The position numbers and the translations under genes were made by a program. A DNA stretch of 58,660 bases from a virus: the IMG/VR virus record IMGVR_UViG_3300029327_000042, positions 1 to 58,660 of that record; one strand, 5' to 3'. Shown one piece after another: positions 25,280 through 33,153 of the stretch (the stretch's first letter is position 1; each line of letters opens with the position of its first letter). The notes below the pieces were generated by a model. The model was not told the origin of the DNA, searched no databases, and was given only the letters and a program-made list of their open reading frames with translations.

Positions 25280-25453
25280 TGACCGTTGGCTGACAAGGCT
25301 TCTAAGTCATTTCAGCCCGTCTTTCTAGGCAATCTCATCGATGTTATTCTCTTTGCAGAAGCGGATTGTCTGTCTGCTGCCAATGCTTAGGAAAACAGCA
25401 ACTTAAAATCTTCATGGCTATTCCCACCCTCCTTTAATCACTCCCCCCTGTAC
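25280..25453. other. Non-coding, with a decayed minus-strand frame
   Basis: There is no gene. On the minus strand 25,326-25,388 reads SIGSRQTIRFCKENN followed by a few residues and a stop, preceded in frame by a stop 24 bases upstream of that segment. This looks like the tail of a helix-turn-helix protein left behind at the element junction; the resemblance is weak. Confidence 0.35.
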
Positions 25454-25499
25454 CGCCAGGCTCACCGGAAACCGGTGACACCATAGTGACAAAGAAGTG
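25454..25499 (+). repeat. att left arm, copy 1
   Basis: CGCCAGGCTC, CCGGAAA, then ACCGGTGACACCATAGTGAC and AAAGAAGTG are repeated at 30,110-30,156 with only small gaps. The segment contains one copy of the motif GTGACACCATAGTGACA and lies 114 bases before the att core, nearly the same as in copy 2 (104 bases). Confidence 0.8.
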
Positions 25500-25612
25500 A
25501 TAAAAGTAGGCTATTGCTGATTAAACCTGACAACATTTACAACTCGACCTTTTGGCTTGTCTTAGCGGAATTTCCCTTGGTTAAGCCAAAAGCTGCACGC
25601 TGCTCATTCAGG

Positions 25613-25633
25613 TTCGAGTCCCGTCACTCCCGC
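25613..25633 (+). repeat. att-like core, copy 1
   Basis: Twenty-one bases beginning TTCGAGTCCCGTC and ending CTCCCGC, identical to 30,260-30,280. The sequence looks like the T loop, T-stem 3' strand and acceptor 3' end of a tRNA, but no cloverleaf can be built with the bases in front, as expected of an att copy displaced from its tRNA gene. Confidence 0.75.
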
Positions 25634-25640
25634 AGTTATC

Positions 25641-25664
25641 AAAAAAACGCGAAAGCGTTTTTTT
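25641..25664 (+). terminator. Hairpin with T run after the att core
   Basis: AAAACGC-GAAA-GCGTTTTTTT is a short intrinsic terminator directly after the core; the second att copy is followed by a comparable hairpin. It is probably inherited from the downstream end of the target tRNA gene. Confidence 0.65.
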
Positions 25665-25740
25665 GTTTTATCTAAGGTAAAAATTGGACGACCTATTGTT
25701 TAACTGCTCAAGGGTTTGTGTCAGATGTAGTCAATTTTAT

Positions 25741-25769
25741 GTCACAATGGTGTCACTATCGTGTCACTG
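25741..25769 (-). repeat. Integrase arm-type sites
   Basis: On the minus strand this segment reads two overlapping copies of GTGACAC-x-AT-x-GTGAC (GTGACACGATAGTGACA and GTGACACCATTGTGAC). The same motif is found in both left arms and at 30,389, so these are likely binding sites for one integrase or its excisionase. Confidence 0.7.
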
Positions 25770-25873
25770 AGAGTGGTAATTCTGAAATTTATGCTGTTTG
25801 GTTGATTAGCAATGGCTTTAGTATAGGCTTTTACTGATAGGGTGGTGACGGGTCTTGTACCCGACGCCTGCTT

Positions 25874-25902
25874 TTGATTAAGTATCGAAATCATACTATA
25901 AT
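25874..25902 (+). promoter_or_regulatory. Sigma70-like promoter of the element 2 cargo
   Basis: TTGATT (25,874-25,879) and a perfect TATAAT (25,897-25,902) are 17 bases apart. The 18-base leader repeat begins six bases after the -10 box, exactly as at 473-525. Confidence 0.7.
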
Positions 25903-25908
25903 AAAATG

Positions 25909-25926
25909 AGATAATAACTAAAATAA
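25909..25926 (+). repeat. 18-base leader repeat, copy 2
   Basis: AGATAATAACTAAAATAA, identical to 508-525, again between promoter and a GTG-initiated membrane-protein gene. Confidence 0.7.
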
Positions 25927-25930
25927 ATGA

Positions 25931-26176
25931 GTGGAAAGTGCTCAAAGTAAATTGAAAAGAAAATTCAATAAAAAGTCTCTCAGATGGTGGAGTCTCGCAA
26001 TTGTCGTAGCCATAGTGTTGATTGTGACCCTGTGCACACTGTATGGGGAACTGTTTCCTGGTAAAACAGGTTATACTGATGGGGGATCATTCTGGAACTT
26101 TAACTCAAAAACCAAACTCCCTTTAGGAGGGGCAAACAATAATATTGATATGCAGCAAAAGAATTTCTTTAAATAA
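25931..26176 (+). CDS. Small membrane protein, GTG start
   Basis: An 81-residue protein with a basic N-terminus, one strong hydrophobic segment (WWSLAIVVAIVLIVTLC, about 19-38) and a Gly/Asn-rich exported tail. It is the first gene after the shared promoter and leader and is followed 24 bases later by another GTG-initiated membrane gene. No family recognised. Confidence 0.55.
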   Translation: MESAQSKLKRKFNKKSLRWWSLAIVVAIVLIVTLCTLYGELFPGKTGYTDGGSFWNFNSKTKLPLGGANNNIDMQQKNFFK

Positions 26177-26200
26177 TTTGGTACATTTTAATAAAAAACA

Positions 26201-26989
26201 GTGGACAAAAATAAAAACAAAATTGTTGAAGTAATAAAGTCATCTAAATTAAAGGTGATCATTCTATGTATCATCGGTGTCTACTTCCTTGGCGTCCTTT
26301 TCATTTATCTTCGCCCAAGACCGCAACATCCTACAGGACTGATACTGGGTGGCGAAGATGAAGCGTTCGATAAATACTTGCAAGAGAAGAGCGAAAAAGA
26401 GAAACAAGAGCAGCAGAAACCGAAGCCTGGATCTATGGGTGGGAGACTTATTGGAGACGGCTGTTATAACCGAACGATGAAAGATGGGCAATTTGATGAA
26501 TACCATTTTAGGATAGATTTCAACAATGATCCAGCAAACACCTCTGTTCACTATGAAAACAAAGAGGCAGGTATAGCGTTTGATGTTCCATATAATAAGA
26601 ACTGGGGGAATAAGGATTGTCAGGTATTGCCGTATGTGCAGATAGGAGATCAAACAATAAGTAATTTGCTGGTCGACTTCGGTTCAGCACATGCATTTAT
26701 TGGACCTGCTTATCATTTTAGAATTCGGCCGAAAAGGACGGCGAATGACATAATCAATGAGCAAAAAGGGGTTGGTGGGGAACCAAATCCCAACCCGAGG
26801 TTGGAAAAAATTGGTCCATACACCGTAGTTGTTTATGAAAGCTATGGAATGGGTGATTCAAGAATTTACGAAGTAGTGGGAAAAACGGCTAATTACAAAT
26901 TCTCAACTTCGCCAATTGACGTCCAAAAGAATCCAAGTTCTCCAGAGTTAGAGAGAGTCATTAAATCATTGAAATATATAAAAGATTAA
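26201..26989 (+). CDS. Membrane-anchored hypothetical protein, GTG start
   Basis: A 262-residue protein. A single N-terminal membrane segment (VIILCIIGVYFLGVLFIYL, about 19-38) is followed by a charged Glu/Lys/Gln helix (about 52-75) and a folded outer domain with conserved-looking aromatic and Cys residues (GDGCYNRT, NKDCQVLPYVQIG). No domain family is recognised. It is the largest protein of the cargo unit and probably works with its small membrane neighbours at the cytoplasmic membrane. Confidence 0.6.
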   Translation: MDKNKNKIVEVIKSSKLKVIILCIIGVYFLGVLFIYLRPRPQHPTGLILGGEDEAFDKYLQEKSEKEKQEQQKPKPGSMGGRLIGDGCYNRTMKDGQFDEYHFRIDFNNDPANTSVHYENKEAGIAFDVPYNKNWGNKDCQVLPYVQIGDQTISNLLVDFGSAHAFIGPAYHFRIRPKRTANDIINEQKGVGGEPNPNPRLEKIGPYTVVVYESYGMGDSRIYEVVGKTANYKFSTSPIDVQKNPSSPELERVIKSLKYIKD

Positions 26990-27091
26990 GAGACCAAATA
27001 CATTCGCAAAATGATGAACATGACTATTGTAGGTGCCTGACATTTTTAGTGGTATTCGTATTAATATACAAATAATTTAAAAATAAAAAAT

Positions 27092-27433
27092 ATGAGTATT
27101 ATGAATAAGCTTAGCAAACATATATTGTTTGATTGGCTCCATATTATACTTTCGTGCATCGGAATAGGAGCACTTACGATTCAGGCAGGGAGAGTCTCTA
27201 GAAATACTCTGTGTCATTGTTTTGAGCATGACTATGGGCAATGGGTGGCGTTTGTATTGGGAGTACTTGCCATCCCGGTACTTATTTTTGTAAACCGCTC
27301 TAATTGGAAGAATTCCATCGCACTTAAATACATCGTTTTGATAATCGTCATGATTATGTATGTTGTATTGTTTTTTAGTATTCTAGAACTTGGTAAAAAC
27401 ATTGTGCCTGTCGGTTTTCTGCCGCAACAGTAG
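27092..27433 (+). CDS. Multi-pass membrane protein
   Basis: Of 113 residues, about 75 fall in three hydrophobic segments (WLHIILSCIGIGALTI, VAFVLGVLAIPVLIFV, YIVLIIVMIMYVVLFF) with short charged loops. No family recognised. The position in a row of small membrane proteins suggests a joint membrane complex. Confidence 0.55.
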   Translation: MSIMNKLSKHILFDWLHIILSCIGIGALTIQAGRVSRNTLCHCFEHDYGQWVAFVLGVLAIPVLIFVNRSNWKNSIALKYIVLIIVMIMYVVLFFSILELGKNIVPVGFLPQQ

Positions 27434-27599
27434 GACAACAAAATGGGTCAAGTACTTTCGTCTAAAAATTTTTACGATCATAGGTAATGCATGACCCCTT
27501 CATTGGTCTCTCTGTTTTTTATTCAAATATTTAAGTAACCTTGCCTTTATAGATGATCGGTTATATTATTAAATAAAGTTAATATTGATCTTATAGCTT

Positions 27600-28145
27600 A
27601 TGTATAAGCTTCAAAAGAAGTATTTTGTTTTGTTACCAGCAGTCTTTTTGACTGTTTTTTTGTCTTTTGTCTTTTCTGATTGGTATATTAACCACAGAAT
27701 ATCGCAACCATCGGATATACACACGGATAACATTAAAAAAGAAGCCATCATCCCACAAGATACGCCAGCGGTACAAGAAACTGTTGCCAACCCTGTTGAT
27801 CCGGCACAAGAAAATAACCACCAAGAAGAGATAATCAATTGTAAGGCTAAACTTTATAGTGTTAAAGCGACAAAGGAACAATGCAATCAAATTGAAGTTT
27901 TGGATGCACGAGCTCAAGGAAGGATTGATGGATTAGAGCAAGAAGCTAAAACATACAACAATGAAAATGAGAAAAAAATGAAAAAATGTGACAACGCTTC
28001 CACCTCGGTATATCAAATTGTTGCTCTTACAAAGTGTTATAAAGCATTAGAAGATGACACCAACAAAATTTATAAGGAAAAAAAGTCTGAGGAGGCAAAA
28101 ATAAAAAATGACTTGGGGGATACCATTGATAAATTAATTAAATAA
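27600..28145 (+). CDS. Membrane-anchored coiled-coil protein
   Basis: The 181-residue protein has one N-terminal membrane segment (FVLLPAVFLTVFLSFVF) and then a long periplasmic part rich in Glu, Lys, Asn and Gln with predicted coiled-coil character (about 75-181). Three or four Cys (INCKAKL, EQCNQI, KKCDNA, TKCYKA) may form disulphides. Such spacing is seen in entry-exclusion and lysis-type proteins, but the family is unknown. Confidence 0.55.
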   Translation: MYKLQKKYFVLLPAVFLTVFLSFVFSDWYINHRISQPSDIHTDNIKKEAIIPQDTPAVQETVANPVDPAQENNHQEEIINCKAKLYSVKATKEQCNQIEVLDARAQGRIDGLEQEAKTYNNENEKKMKKCDNASTSVYQIVALTKCYKALEDDTNKIYKEKKSEEAKIKNDLGDTIDKLIK

Positions 28146-28149
28146 ACCG

Positions 28150-28191
28150 CCAAATTTCTAATTGGCTGATCATTATAATTAGAGAATTTGG
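28150..28191. terminator. Inverted repeat after the 27,600 gene
   Basis: CCAAATTTCTAATT and AATTAGAGAATTTGG form a long imperfect stem around a 13-base loop, five bases after the stop codon. There is no T run, so it may act as a processing or weak termination site. The stretch 28,192-28,444 holds no convincing gene. Confidence 0.45.
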
Positions 28192-28444
28192 ATTATAATG
28201 GCTGTTGTGTTGAAGGATCAATATCGGCAATAGCAATTACTTATTTAATTGGAGTTTATAATTGTAAAAATTTGTTACCAAAACAACAATACGCAGATAG
28301 TTATTATTTGGATATGAATTCTGTAATGGGTCACATATTAATACTCAATAATTACAATATTGTATATTAAAGAAAACGCTATATCCTTTCATATAGCAAT
28401 TGGAAAGATTATGGATGTTTGTACAGAATATTTAAATTATTTAT

Positions 28445-29434
28445 ATGTCTACCAGACTTCCTAGAAAAGTGTTAGCTTTACTAAACAAGGCAAAGGATTC
28501 TGCCTTGCTTGCTGTTGAGATATATAATAAACCAAGAACAGCTTTTAAGTCGTCTGGTTTTATAGTCTTAATGTCTATTGCTTATACAGCCTTGTTCCAT
28601 GCTCATTTCGAGAAAGAAGGAGTCAAATATTTTTATAGGAAAAAGAATTCACGTAGATTTGAAACTATAGAAGGGGATTATAAAGCATGGGAATTGACAA
28701 AATGCGCTGAAGAATATTTGGACTCAAAAGATAATCCAATTTTCAGAAATCTAGAGCTTGTTTTCAAGCTTAGAAATAAAATTGAACATAGGTTTATTCC
28801 AGAAATTGATAGTCATATTCTTGGAGAATGTCAGGCTATGCTTATAAACTTTGAGAATATGTTGGAATCTCATTTCGGGCCAAAGCACTCCATTTCGGAT
28901 CTTCTTAACATCCCCCTGCAGATCAGTCGAGGGAGAAGAAGAATGCCTTTAAGTTCTGAGGCTCAAGAGGTTCTTGATTTTGTAAGAAACTACAGAAGCT
29001 CAGTGTCAAAAAAAGTGAGAGACTCACAAAAATTTTCCTTCAAGGTGTTTTTAATTCCTAAAATTGGAAACCACAGAAATACATCTGATATTGCGATGGA
29101 GTTTGTTGATTTCGATTTGGCCAGTAAGGATCAGCAGGATAATTTAGAGAAAATTCAAACATTAATAAAGGACAGGCAAGTCCCAGTAGCTAATCAAGGT
29201 AAATATAAACCGACGAGTGTCGTTGCAGAGATCACAAATAGAACAGGAGTGGAGTTTAATGTCAGTTGGCATACAGACATGTGGAAAAAATATAAAGTGA
29301 GGCCAGATTCAACTATGTTGAAAAAAGAAAAATGTATCACGAAATATTGTCAGTATGATGTTGTACATAATGATTATGTCTATACAGAAGAATGGATAAA
29401 TCATTTAATTAAAAAAGAAATTATCAAAGGATAG
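28445..29434 (+). CDS. DUF3644-like HEPN domain protein
   Basis: A 329-residue protein. The N-terminal half matches the DUF3644 pattern (KDSALLAVEIYNKP, then LELVFKLRNKIEHRFIP), where RNKIEH near residue 115 is a HEPN R-x4-H ribonuclease motif. The C-terminal half carries a probable DNA- or RNA-binding winged fold (KYKPTSVVAEIT, then YVYTEEWINHLI). DUF3644 proteins are common in phage defence islands and on mobile elements, so an RNA-cleaving defence or toxin role is likely. Confidence 0.65.
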   Translation: MSTRLPRKVLALLNKAKDSALLAVEIYNKPRTAFKSSGFIVLMSIAYTALFHAHFEKEGVKYFYRKKNSRRFETIEGDYKAWELTKCAEEYLDSKDNPIFRNLELVFKLRNKIEHRFIPEIDSHILGECQAMLINFENMLESHFGPKHSISDLLNIPLQISRGRRRMPLSSEAQEVLDFVRNYRSSVSKKVRDSQKFSFKVFLIPKIGNHRNTSDIAMEFVDFDLASKDQQDNLEKIQTLIKDRQVPVANQGKYKPTSVVAEITNRTGVEFNVSWHTDMWKKYKVRPDSTMLKKEKCITKYCQYDVVHNDYVYTEEWINHLIKKEIIKG

Positions 29435-29501
29435 CGTATATATTGTCCATGGCTGGTTTGTTTAAAAATTACGTTACTTGAGCTTGTGCCTCTTCATTCT
29501 A

Positions 29502-29693
29502 TTATTTTAATGACCCAAAACAACCATTCTCCATATATTTTTCAACATCCTCTGGTTTGAACCTGATCAGACCGCCAATTTTGTGGAAGGGAATTTGTCT
29601 TCTTTCTATCATCCGATAGATAGTTCTTTTTGATACATGGAAGTGCTCCGCCACTTCAACGGGTTTCCACATTCTTCGTCTATTCTCGTACAT
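29502..29693 (-). CDS. AlpA-like helix-turn-helix protein A
   Basis: Sixty-three residues of the MerR-like excisionase fold: WKPVEVAEHFHVSKRTIYRMIERRQIPFHKIGGLIRF has helix-turn-helix and wing in the usual order. Such proteins act as excisionases or activate excision. A related gene lies 150 bases upstream on the same strand. Confidence 0.75.
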   Translation of the reverse strand: MYENRRRMWKPVEVAEHFHVSKRTIYRMIERRQIPFHKIGGLIRFKPEDVEKYMENGCFGSLK

Positions 29694-29840
29694 AAGTTTC
29701 TTTACGGGCAGGCCGGATTACATTACTGATCCAACATGCCACGTTATGTAATTAGACAGCAATAAAATGCCTATATCCAATTTATAGGATGATGTTGTTT
29801 CTCGTAAGCAGGGTAAAGTTGCCTGAAGCGGCAACCAGCT

Positions 29841-30041
29841 CTATTCGGGCCAGATGAACGGTTCAATACTAGAACGGTTGATGTAGTCCTCAACATCTTC
29901 CTGCTTAAACCTAAGCAGGCCACTAATCTTGTAGCATTTGATCTTTCTTCCATAGATCAGCCGGTAGAGGGTAGTCTTGGATATCGACAACAGCTCCGCC
30001 ACCTCCGGAAGGGTCAACATGCGTTTTGAATTGGTCGTCAT
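29841..30041 (-). CDS. AlpA-like helix-turn-helix protein B
   Basis: Sixty-six residues with LTLPEVAELLSISKTTLYRLIYGRK and a KISGLLRF wing, related to the 29,502 and 31,480 proteins. It sits close to the att arm at 30,110, as expected of an excisionase. Confidence 0.75.
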   Translation of the reverse strand: MTTNSKRMLTLPEVAELLSISKTTLYRLIYGRKIKCYKISGLLRFKQEDVEDYINRSSIEPFIWPE

Positions 30042-30109
30042 TGGATTGGTTCTAACAATTATTGTGAAGGGTTACCCTGAGCGGAGCATCGTGCCACTTC
30101 TCCCCATAT

Positions 30110-30156
30110 CGCCAGGCTCCCGGAAAAACCGGTGACACCATAGTGACAAAGAAGTG
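30110..30156 (+). repeat. att left arm, copy 2
   Basis: Near-identical to 25,454-25,499, including GTGACACCATAGTGACA and AAGAAGTG, 104 bases before the second core. Confidence 0.8.
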
Positions 30157-30259
30157 GCGCATGCTGTCCTTTCAGGTCAACCGCCGTCACATTAGGCTTG
30201 ATCGGGCTTAAGCCGCGTTTGCTTTATTTAAGCCCCAAATTGTGTTTTTGACGTTCGGT

Positions 30260-30280
30260 TTCGAGTCCCGTCACTCCCGC
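30260..30280 (+). repeat. att-like core, copy 2
   Basis: Identical to the 21-base core at 25,613, with the same tRNA 3'-end appearance and no cloverleaf in front. The integrase gene ends 38 bases to the right. Confidence 0.75.
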
Positions 30281-30293
30281 CTCGTTAGAGGAA

Positions 30294-30316
30294 AGAGCGC
30301 TTAGGCGCTTTTTTCT
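30294..30316 (+). terminator. Hairpin after the second att core
   Basis: AGCGC-TTAG-GCGCTTTTTT, an intrinsic terminator in the same position as the hairpin after copy 1 but with a different stem sequence. Confidence 0.7.
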
Positions 30317-30317
30317 T

Positions 30318-31460
30318 TTATTTAAGCATAAATTCCGCATTGCTCTCGCTCGGCCAGGACATCGTTTTTTGGTCTTTTTCCCTGACCTGTGACACGATAG
30401 TGACATTTTTTTCTCCACTGCTGGTTTGAGGGTTCAGCGCCCGCATGGCTTCGTGCAGGGCCGTGCGATTTAAGTGCGCATACCGCATCGTTGTCTGAAT
30501 GTCAGTGTGTCCCAGGAGCGCCTGCACCGCTAAGAGATTTGCTCCCTGCTGGACGAGGTGCGACGCAAAGGTATGCCGGAGCGTGTGCCAGCCAACGGCA
30601 CGTATACCGGCCTTTTCACAAATCTTTTTGAGCGTGCGCATGCTGCGGTTTTGCCTCAAGTACTCGCCGTTCATGCCGGGGAATATTAAGCCGCGCTGCT
30701 TGACTCTGCGGGAGAGGAGTTGAAGAACCGAATCAGACATCGGAACTTGCCGGATACGGTTGCTCTTCGTGCTGCCCAGCACCCCTCGGGCATAGGCCTG
30801 CCGAATGGTGAGTTCACCAGTAGCAAAGTCTACGTCCTCCCAGGTTAAGGCCGTCAGCTCTCCGAAACGCAAACCCGTTTCCAGCGCCATGAGAATCATG
30901 TCATGCCAGAACCCACTGACAGCATCAAGCAGTTGCTGACTTTCCTCCCGGGTCAGAAAATCATATTTACTCGGTTGCTTCTTGAGCTGCTTCATCTCCG
31001 GGCACGCCGCGATGAGCCCCCATTCCTTGGCGGTCTGCAGCGCTCGGCGAAGCACCGTTAGCTGATTATTGATCGTCTTGGCTTTGAGCTGCTGAGCGAT
31101 TTTCTCGGCTTTGTAGCGTTCGATGTCTCGGCTCCCAATGGCTCCGAGTTTCTTGCGACCAAAAAACGGCACGAGATGGGCCTTGAGAATTGATTGTTTG
31201 CTCCCAAACTCAGAAGGCTTGTTATTGCTTTTGACATACGTTTCTAACCATTCACTGGCAAACTCTCGAAACAAGAGTTCTTTCGGCTGATCTTTGGTCC
31301 GCTCGGGATCGAGCGGTTCGCCTGATGCCAGGCGTTTTCGTAACTGGACTTCATAGTTGAGGGCTCCTTTTCGGGAATTGTCCGGGCTCGCCCGACGAAT
31401 GCGTTTCCGGTGGAATTGGAAATCCACGAACCATTTTCGATAGCGTTTTCTTACACCCAT
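30318..31460 (-). CDS. Tyrosine recombinase (integrase) of the GTGACAC-arm elements
   Basis: A complete phage-type integrase of 380 residues: N-terminal arm-binding part, SAM-like core-binding domain (FASEWLETYVKS), and catalytic domain with Arg in TGLRFGE, Lys in STKSNR, HTLRH, LLGH and the nucleophile Tyr in MRYAHL. Its C-terminus faces the att core 38 bases away, and one arm-type repeat lies within its 3' end. It is probably responsible for both 21-base att copies. An AlpA-like gene lies 19 bases upstream, giving an int-xis pair. Confidence 0.9.
   Translation of the reverse strand: MGVRKRYRKWFVDFQFHRKRIRRASPDNSRKGALNYEVQLRKRLASGEPLDPERTKDQPKELLFREFASEWLETYVKSNNKPSEFGSKQSILKAHLVPFFGRKKLGAIGSRDIERYKAEKIAQQLKAKTINNQLTVLRRALQTAKEWGLIAACPEMKQLKKQPSKYDFLTREESQQLLDAVSGFWHDMILMALETGLRFGELTALTWEDVDFATGELTIRQAYARGVLGSTKSNRIRQVPMSDSVLQLLSRRVKQRGLIFPGMNGEYLRQNRSMRTLKKICEKAGIRAVGWHTLRHTFASHLVQQGANLLAVQALLGHTDIQTTMRYAHLNRTALHEAMRALNPQTSSGEKNVTIVSQVREKDQKTMSWPSESNAEFMLK
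30389..30405 (+). repeat. Arm-type site inside the integrase gene
   Basis: GTGACACGATAGTGACA, the exact reverse complement of one of the sites at 25,741. It lies within the last codons of the integrase gene. Confidence 0.65.
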
Positions 31461-31479
31461 ACGCTTATAGAGGCATCGG

Positions 31480-31677
31480 TCAAATGCCCTTTGCTTCCAG
31501 GTACTGGTTAATCTCCGTAATAGGAAACCTGAGTGAGCCGCCCACCTTGTGAGCCGGGAGCTCCCGTTTATCTACCAACCGATACACAGTGGTTTTGGAA
31601 ATGGCCAGGACCTCCGCAACTTCTTCGGTGGTGTACACTTTTTTAAGTGGGTGAGGGGCATCGAAACCGATGTTCAT
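31480..31677 (-). CDS. AlpA-like excisionase
   Basis: From the ATG at 31677 the protein has 65 residues: VYTTEEVAEVLAISKTTVYRLVDKR, then HKVGGSLRF, the MerR-like excisionase fold. The frame continues upstream to 31737 without a better start. It stands directly before the integrase gene on the same strand and is the likely directionality factor. Confidence 0.75.
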   Translation of the reverse strand: MNIGFDAPHPLKKVYTTEEVAEVLAISKTTVYRLVDKRELPAHKVGGSLRFPITEINQYLEAKGI

Positions 31678-31737
31678 TGAATTGTTAAAGAGCGATATAG
31701 GGGTATGGCGAATTTGGCCACACTTGTCTATATCCAC

Positions 31738-32112
31738 TCTAGCGTTAAGGGTAAGAGCTTACAAGTGTCCGTAATGCAAGGAATGTTTGCCTGTTTCCGG
31801 TATCACACATTCAGCTTAGGCGAACATCCCGAGAGATAAAAGACGGGTATTGTTGCCGTTACAAGCAACACTGAAGGCTACTGCGTAAGCCGGTTGCTGC
31901 CCCATGACCCTAACGGTTGCACGGGAATGATAGAGAGAAGAAAGAAGAAGAGAGAGACGAGGAGGGGAGAGAAAAAACCAGTGTAACCAAGGACCGCCCC
32001 TTTAAAGAAGGGATTAACCAGCCCTTAACCGATTGAAGTTATTCGCATTCCACGGTTTTTCATCAGGATTATGCCGTTTATAAAATAACCAGGGAGTTAC
32101 CTCCGTCGCCGA
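31738..32112. other. Non-coding region with polypurine tract
   Basis: No gene is seen between the excisionase and the XRE gene. Bases 31,929-31,977 are almost only A and G on the plus strand (GAGAGAAGAAAGAAGAAGAG and more), which is unusual here. Such tracts can form triplex DNA or act as transfer or replication signals, without further support in this case. Confidence 0.5.
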
Positions 32113-33153
32113 TTATTCAGCCATTAACTCTTGCTTGTCTACTCCAATGAGCGTTTTAACCATGGACTGTAAATAATCCGGCATATCCTGAATAGGGATT
32201 TCAGTTTCGGTTAATCGATGGTATTCATCCAAATATTTTTGGAAGACTTGCTTATGGTCAGTCGCAAATCCAACGGTATTGTTTTGGAGATGACCCAGGT
32301 TAGTTAAGGTCCTTACCCTCTCATCAAAATAATCAATGTGCGGTTGATCCTGACCCATAAAAAGCACCTTGCTGTTTTCATTGCTATTGCTGGGTAGCTC
32401 CTTCATTTGGACAAATAGGCGTGGGCACATCCCAATTAACTTAATATTGAACAATCCTGGATAGCGAGTAACGAATTGAATTGTTTCTCTAATGTGTTTC
32501 AATATATGCTTTTTGACCTCAGCCTTACTACCTAGTGCTATATAATCCTCCATACATTTATGACAAACCAACGTGTTGATATGATAGCCATTTTTCAAAG
32601 AGTAATTAAATAAGTGCCATCTCCTATGATGGAAATGATCGGACAAGGTGCTGTAAATGCGATACAATGAGTCATCCTGGCTGGTATAAAGCTTTTCATA
32701 TTTTCTCTTAATGTGGAATACATATTCATGGGACATCATGGCGACATGAGGCGTCTTGTAAATTAAGTATGTATCTCCCGGCAACCGTTCCATGGATAAG
32801 ATCAACAGGTCAAAGGTGATCAGGGAGTGGATGTTTTGAAGCCCCTTGATACTCCGTCGCTCCGCAGCCTGCATCAGCAGGTTCGCATCGAGCTCATCAA
32901 CCTCGCTCCACCCATAAAACTTGAGTATCTCATTGGTTTCGCTTAAGGGGAGATTGAGCGCCACCATTGCGACGGCAAGAATTTTATCTCGGCCAATCTT
33001 GCCCACTTTTCCCTTTTCGATGAGTTTTAGGTAACTATTTGAAATGCCAGTGATAGTGGCTATTTCATTTTTGCTCAGACCGGATTGTATTAACTTCCCC
33101 CCCAGATCATAGCTGGGCTCGGGAGCGAATTTTCTGTCTGCCGACTGTGACAT
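32113..33153 (-). CDS. XRE-type regulator with large unknown C-terminal domain
   Basis: From the ATG at 33153 (MSQSADRKF) the protein has 346 residues; the frame is open to 33261. Residues 15-85 form a Cro/C1-like helix-turn-helix (LIQSGLSKNEIATITGISNSYLKLIEKGK). The remaining 250 residues are unassigned, with a CHKCMEDY motif near 215 and many aromatic residues. It may be a ligand-sensing transcription regulator of the rightward operon, to which it is divergent (196-base gap). Confidence 0.6.
   Translation of the reverse strand: MSQSADRKFAPEPSYDLGGKLIQSGLSKNEIATITGISNSYLKLIEKGKVGKIGRDKILAVAMVALNLPLSETNEILKFYGWSEVDELDANLLMQAAERRSIKGLQNIHSLITFDLLILSMERLPGDTYLIYKTPHVAMMSHEYVFHIKRKYEKLYTSQDDSLYRIYSTLSDHFHHRRWHLFNYSLKNGYHINTLVCHKCMEDYIALGSKAEVKKHILKHIRETIQFVTRYPGLFNIKLIGMCPRLFVQMKELPSNSNENSKVLFMGQDQPHIDYFDERVRTLTNLGHLQNNTVGFATDHKQVFQKYLDEYHRLTETEIPIQDMPDYLQSMVKTLIGVDKQELMAE

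Larger units (their letters stand above)
34..25633. mobile_element. Integrated element 1: maintenance block plus defence island
   Basis: The left limit is the tRNA-Lys 3' remnant and the right limit is the first internal att-like core (25,613-25,633). The interior holds plasmid-type genes (4.0-11.6 kb) and a defence island (11.9-25.3 kb). Its own integrase was not found inside, so the limits rest on att-like sequence and gene content and the block could itself be composite. Confidence 0.5.
25613..30280. mobile_element. Integrated element 2: AT-rich cargo unit between two att cores
   Basis: The unit is bounded by identical 21-base cores in direct orientation, each with its left arm and hairpin. 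It carries small membrane proteins, a DUF3644 protein and two AlpA-like regulators, but no integrase of its own. The genes are visibly richer in A+T than both flanks. It may be moved by the integrase of the element to its right. Confidence 0.6.

Noticed and set aside
25560-25640. A complete tRNA gene at the first att core
   Set aside because: Only the T loop and 3' acceptor side fit; the bases in front give no D arm, anticodon arm or 5' acceptor strand. The same holds at 30,260.
28188-28370. A 60-codon TTG-initiated frame
   Set aside because: It starts within an inverted repeat, has no ribosome binding site, and its composition follows the AT-rich background.
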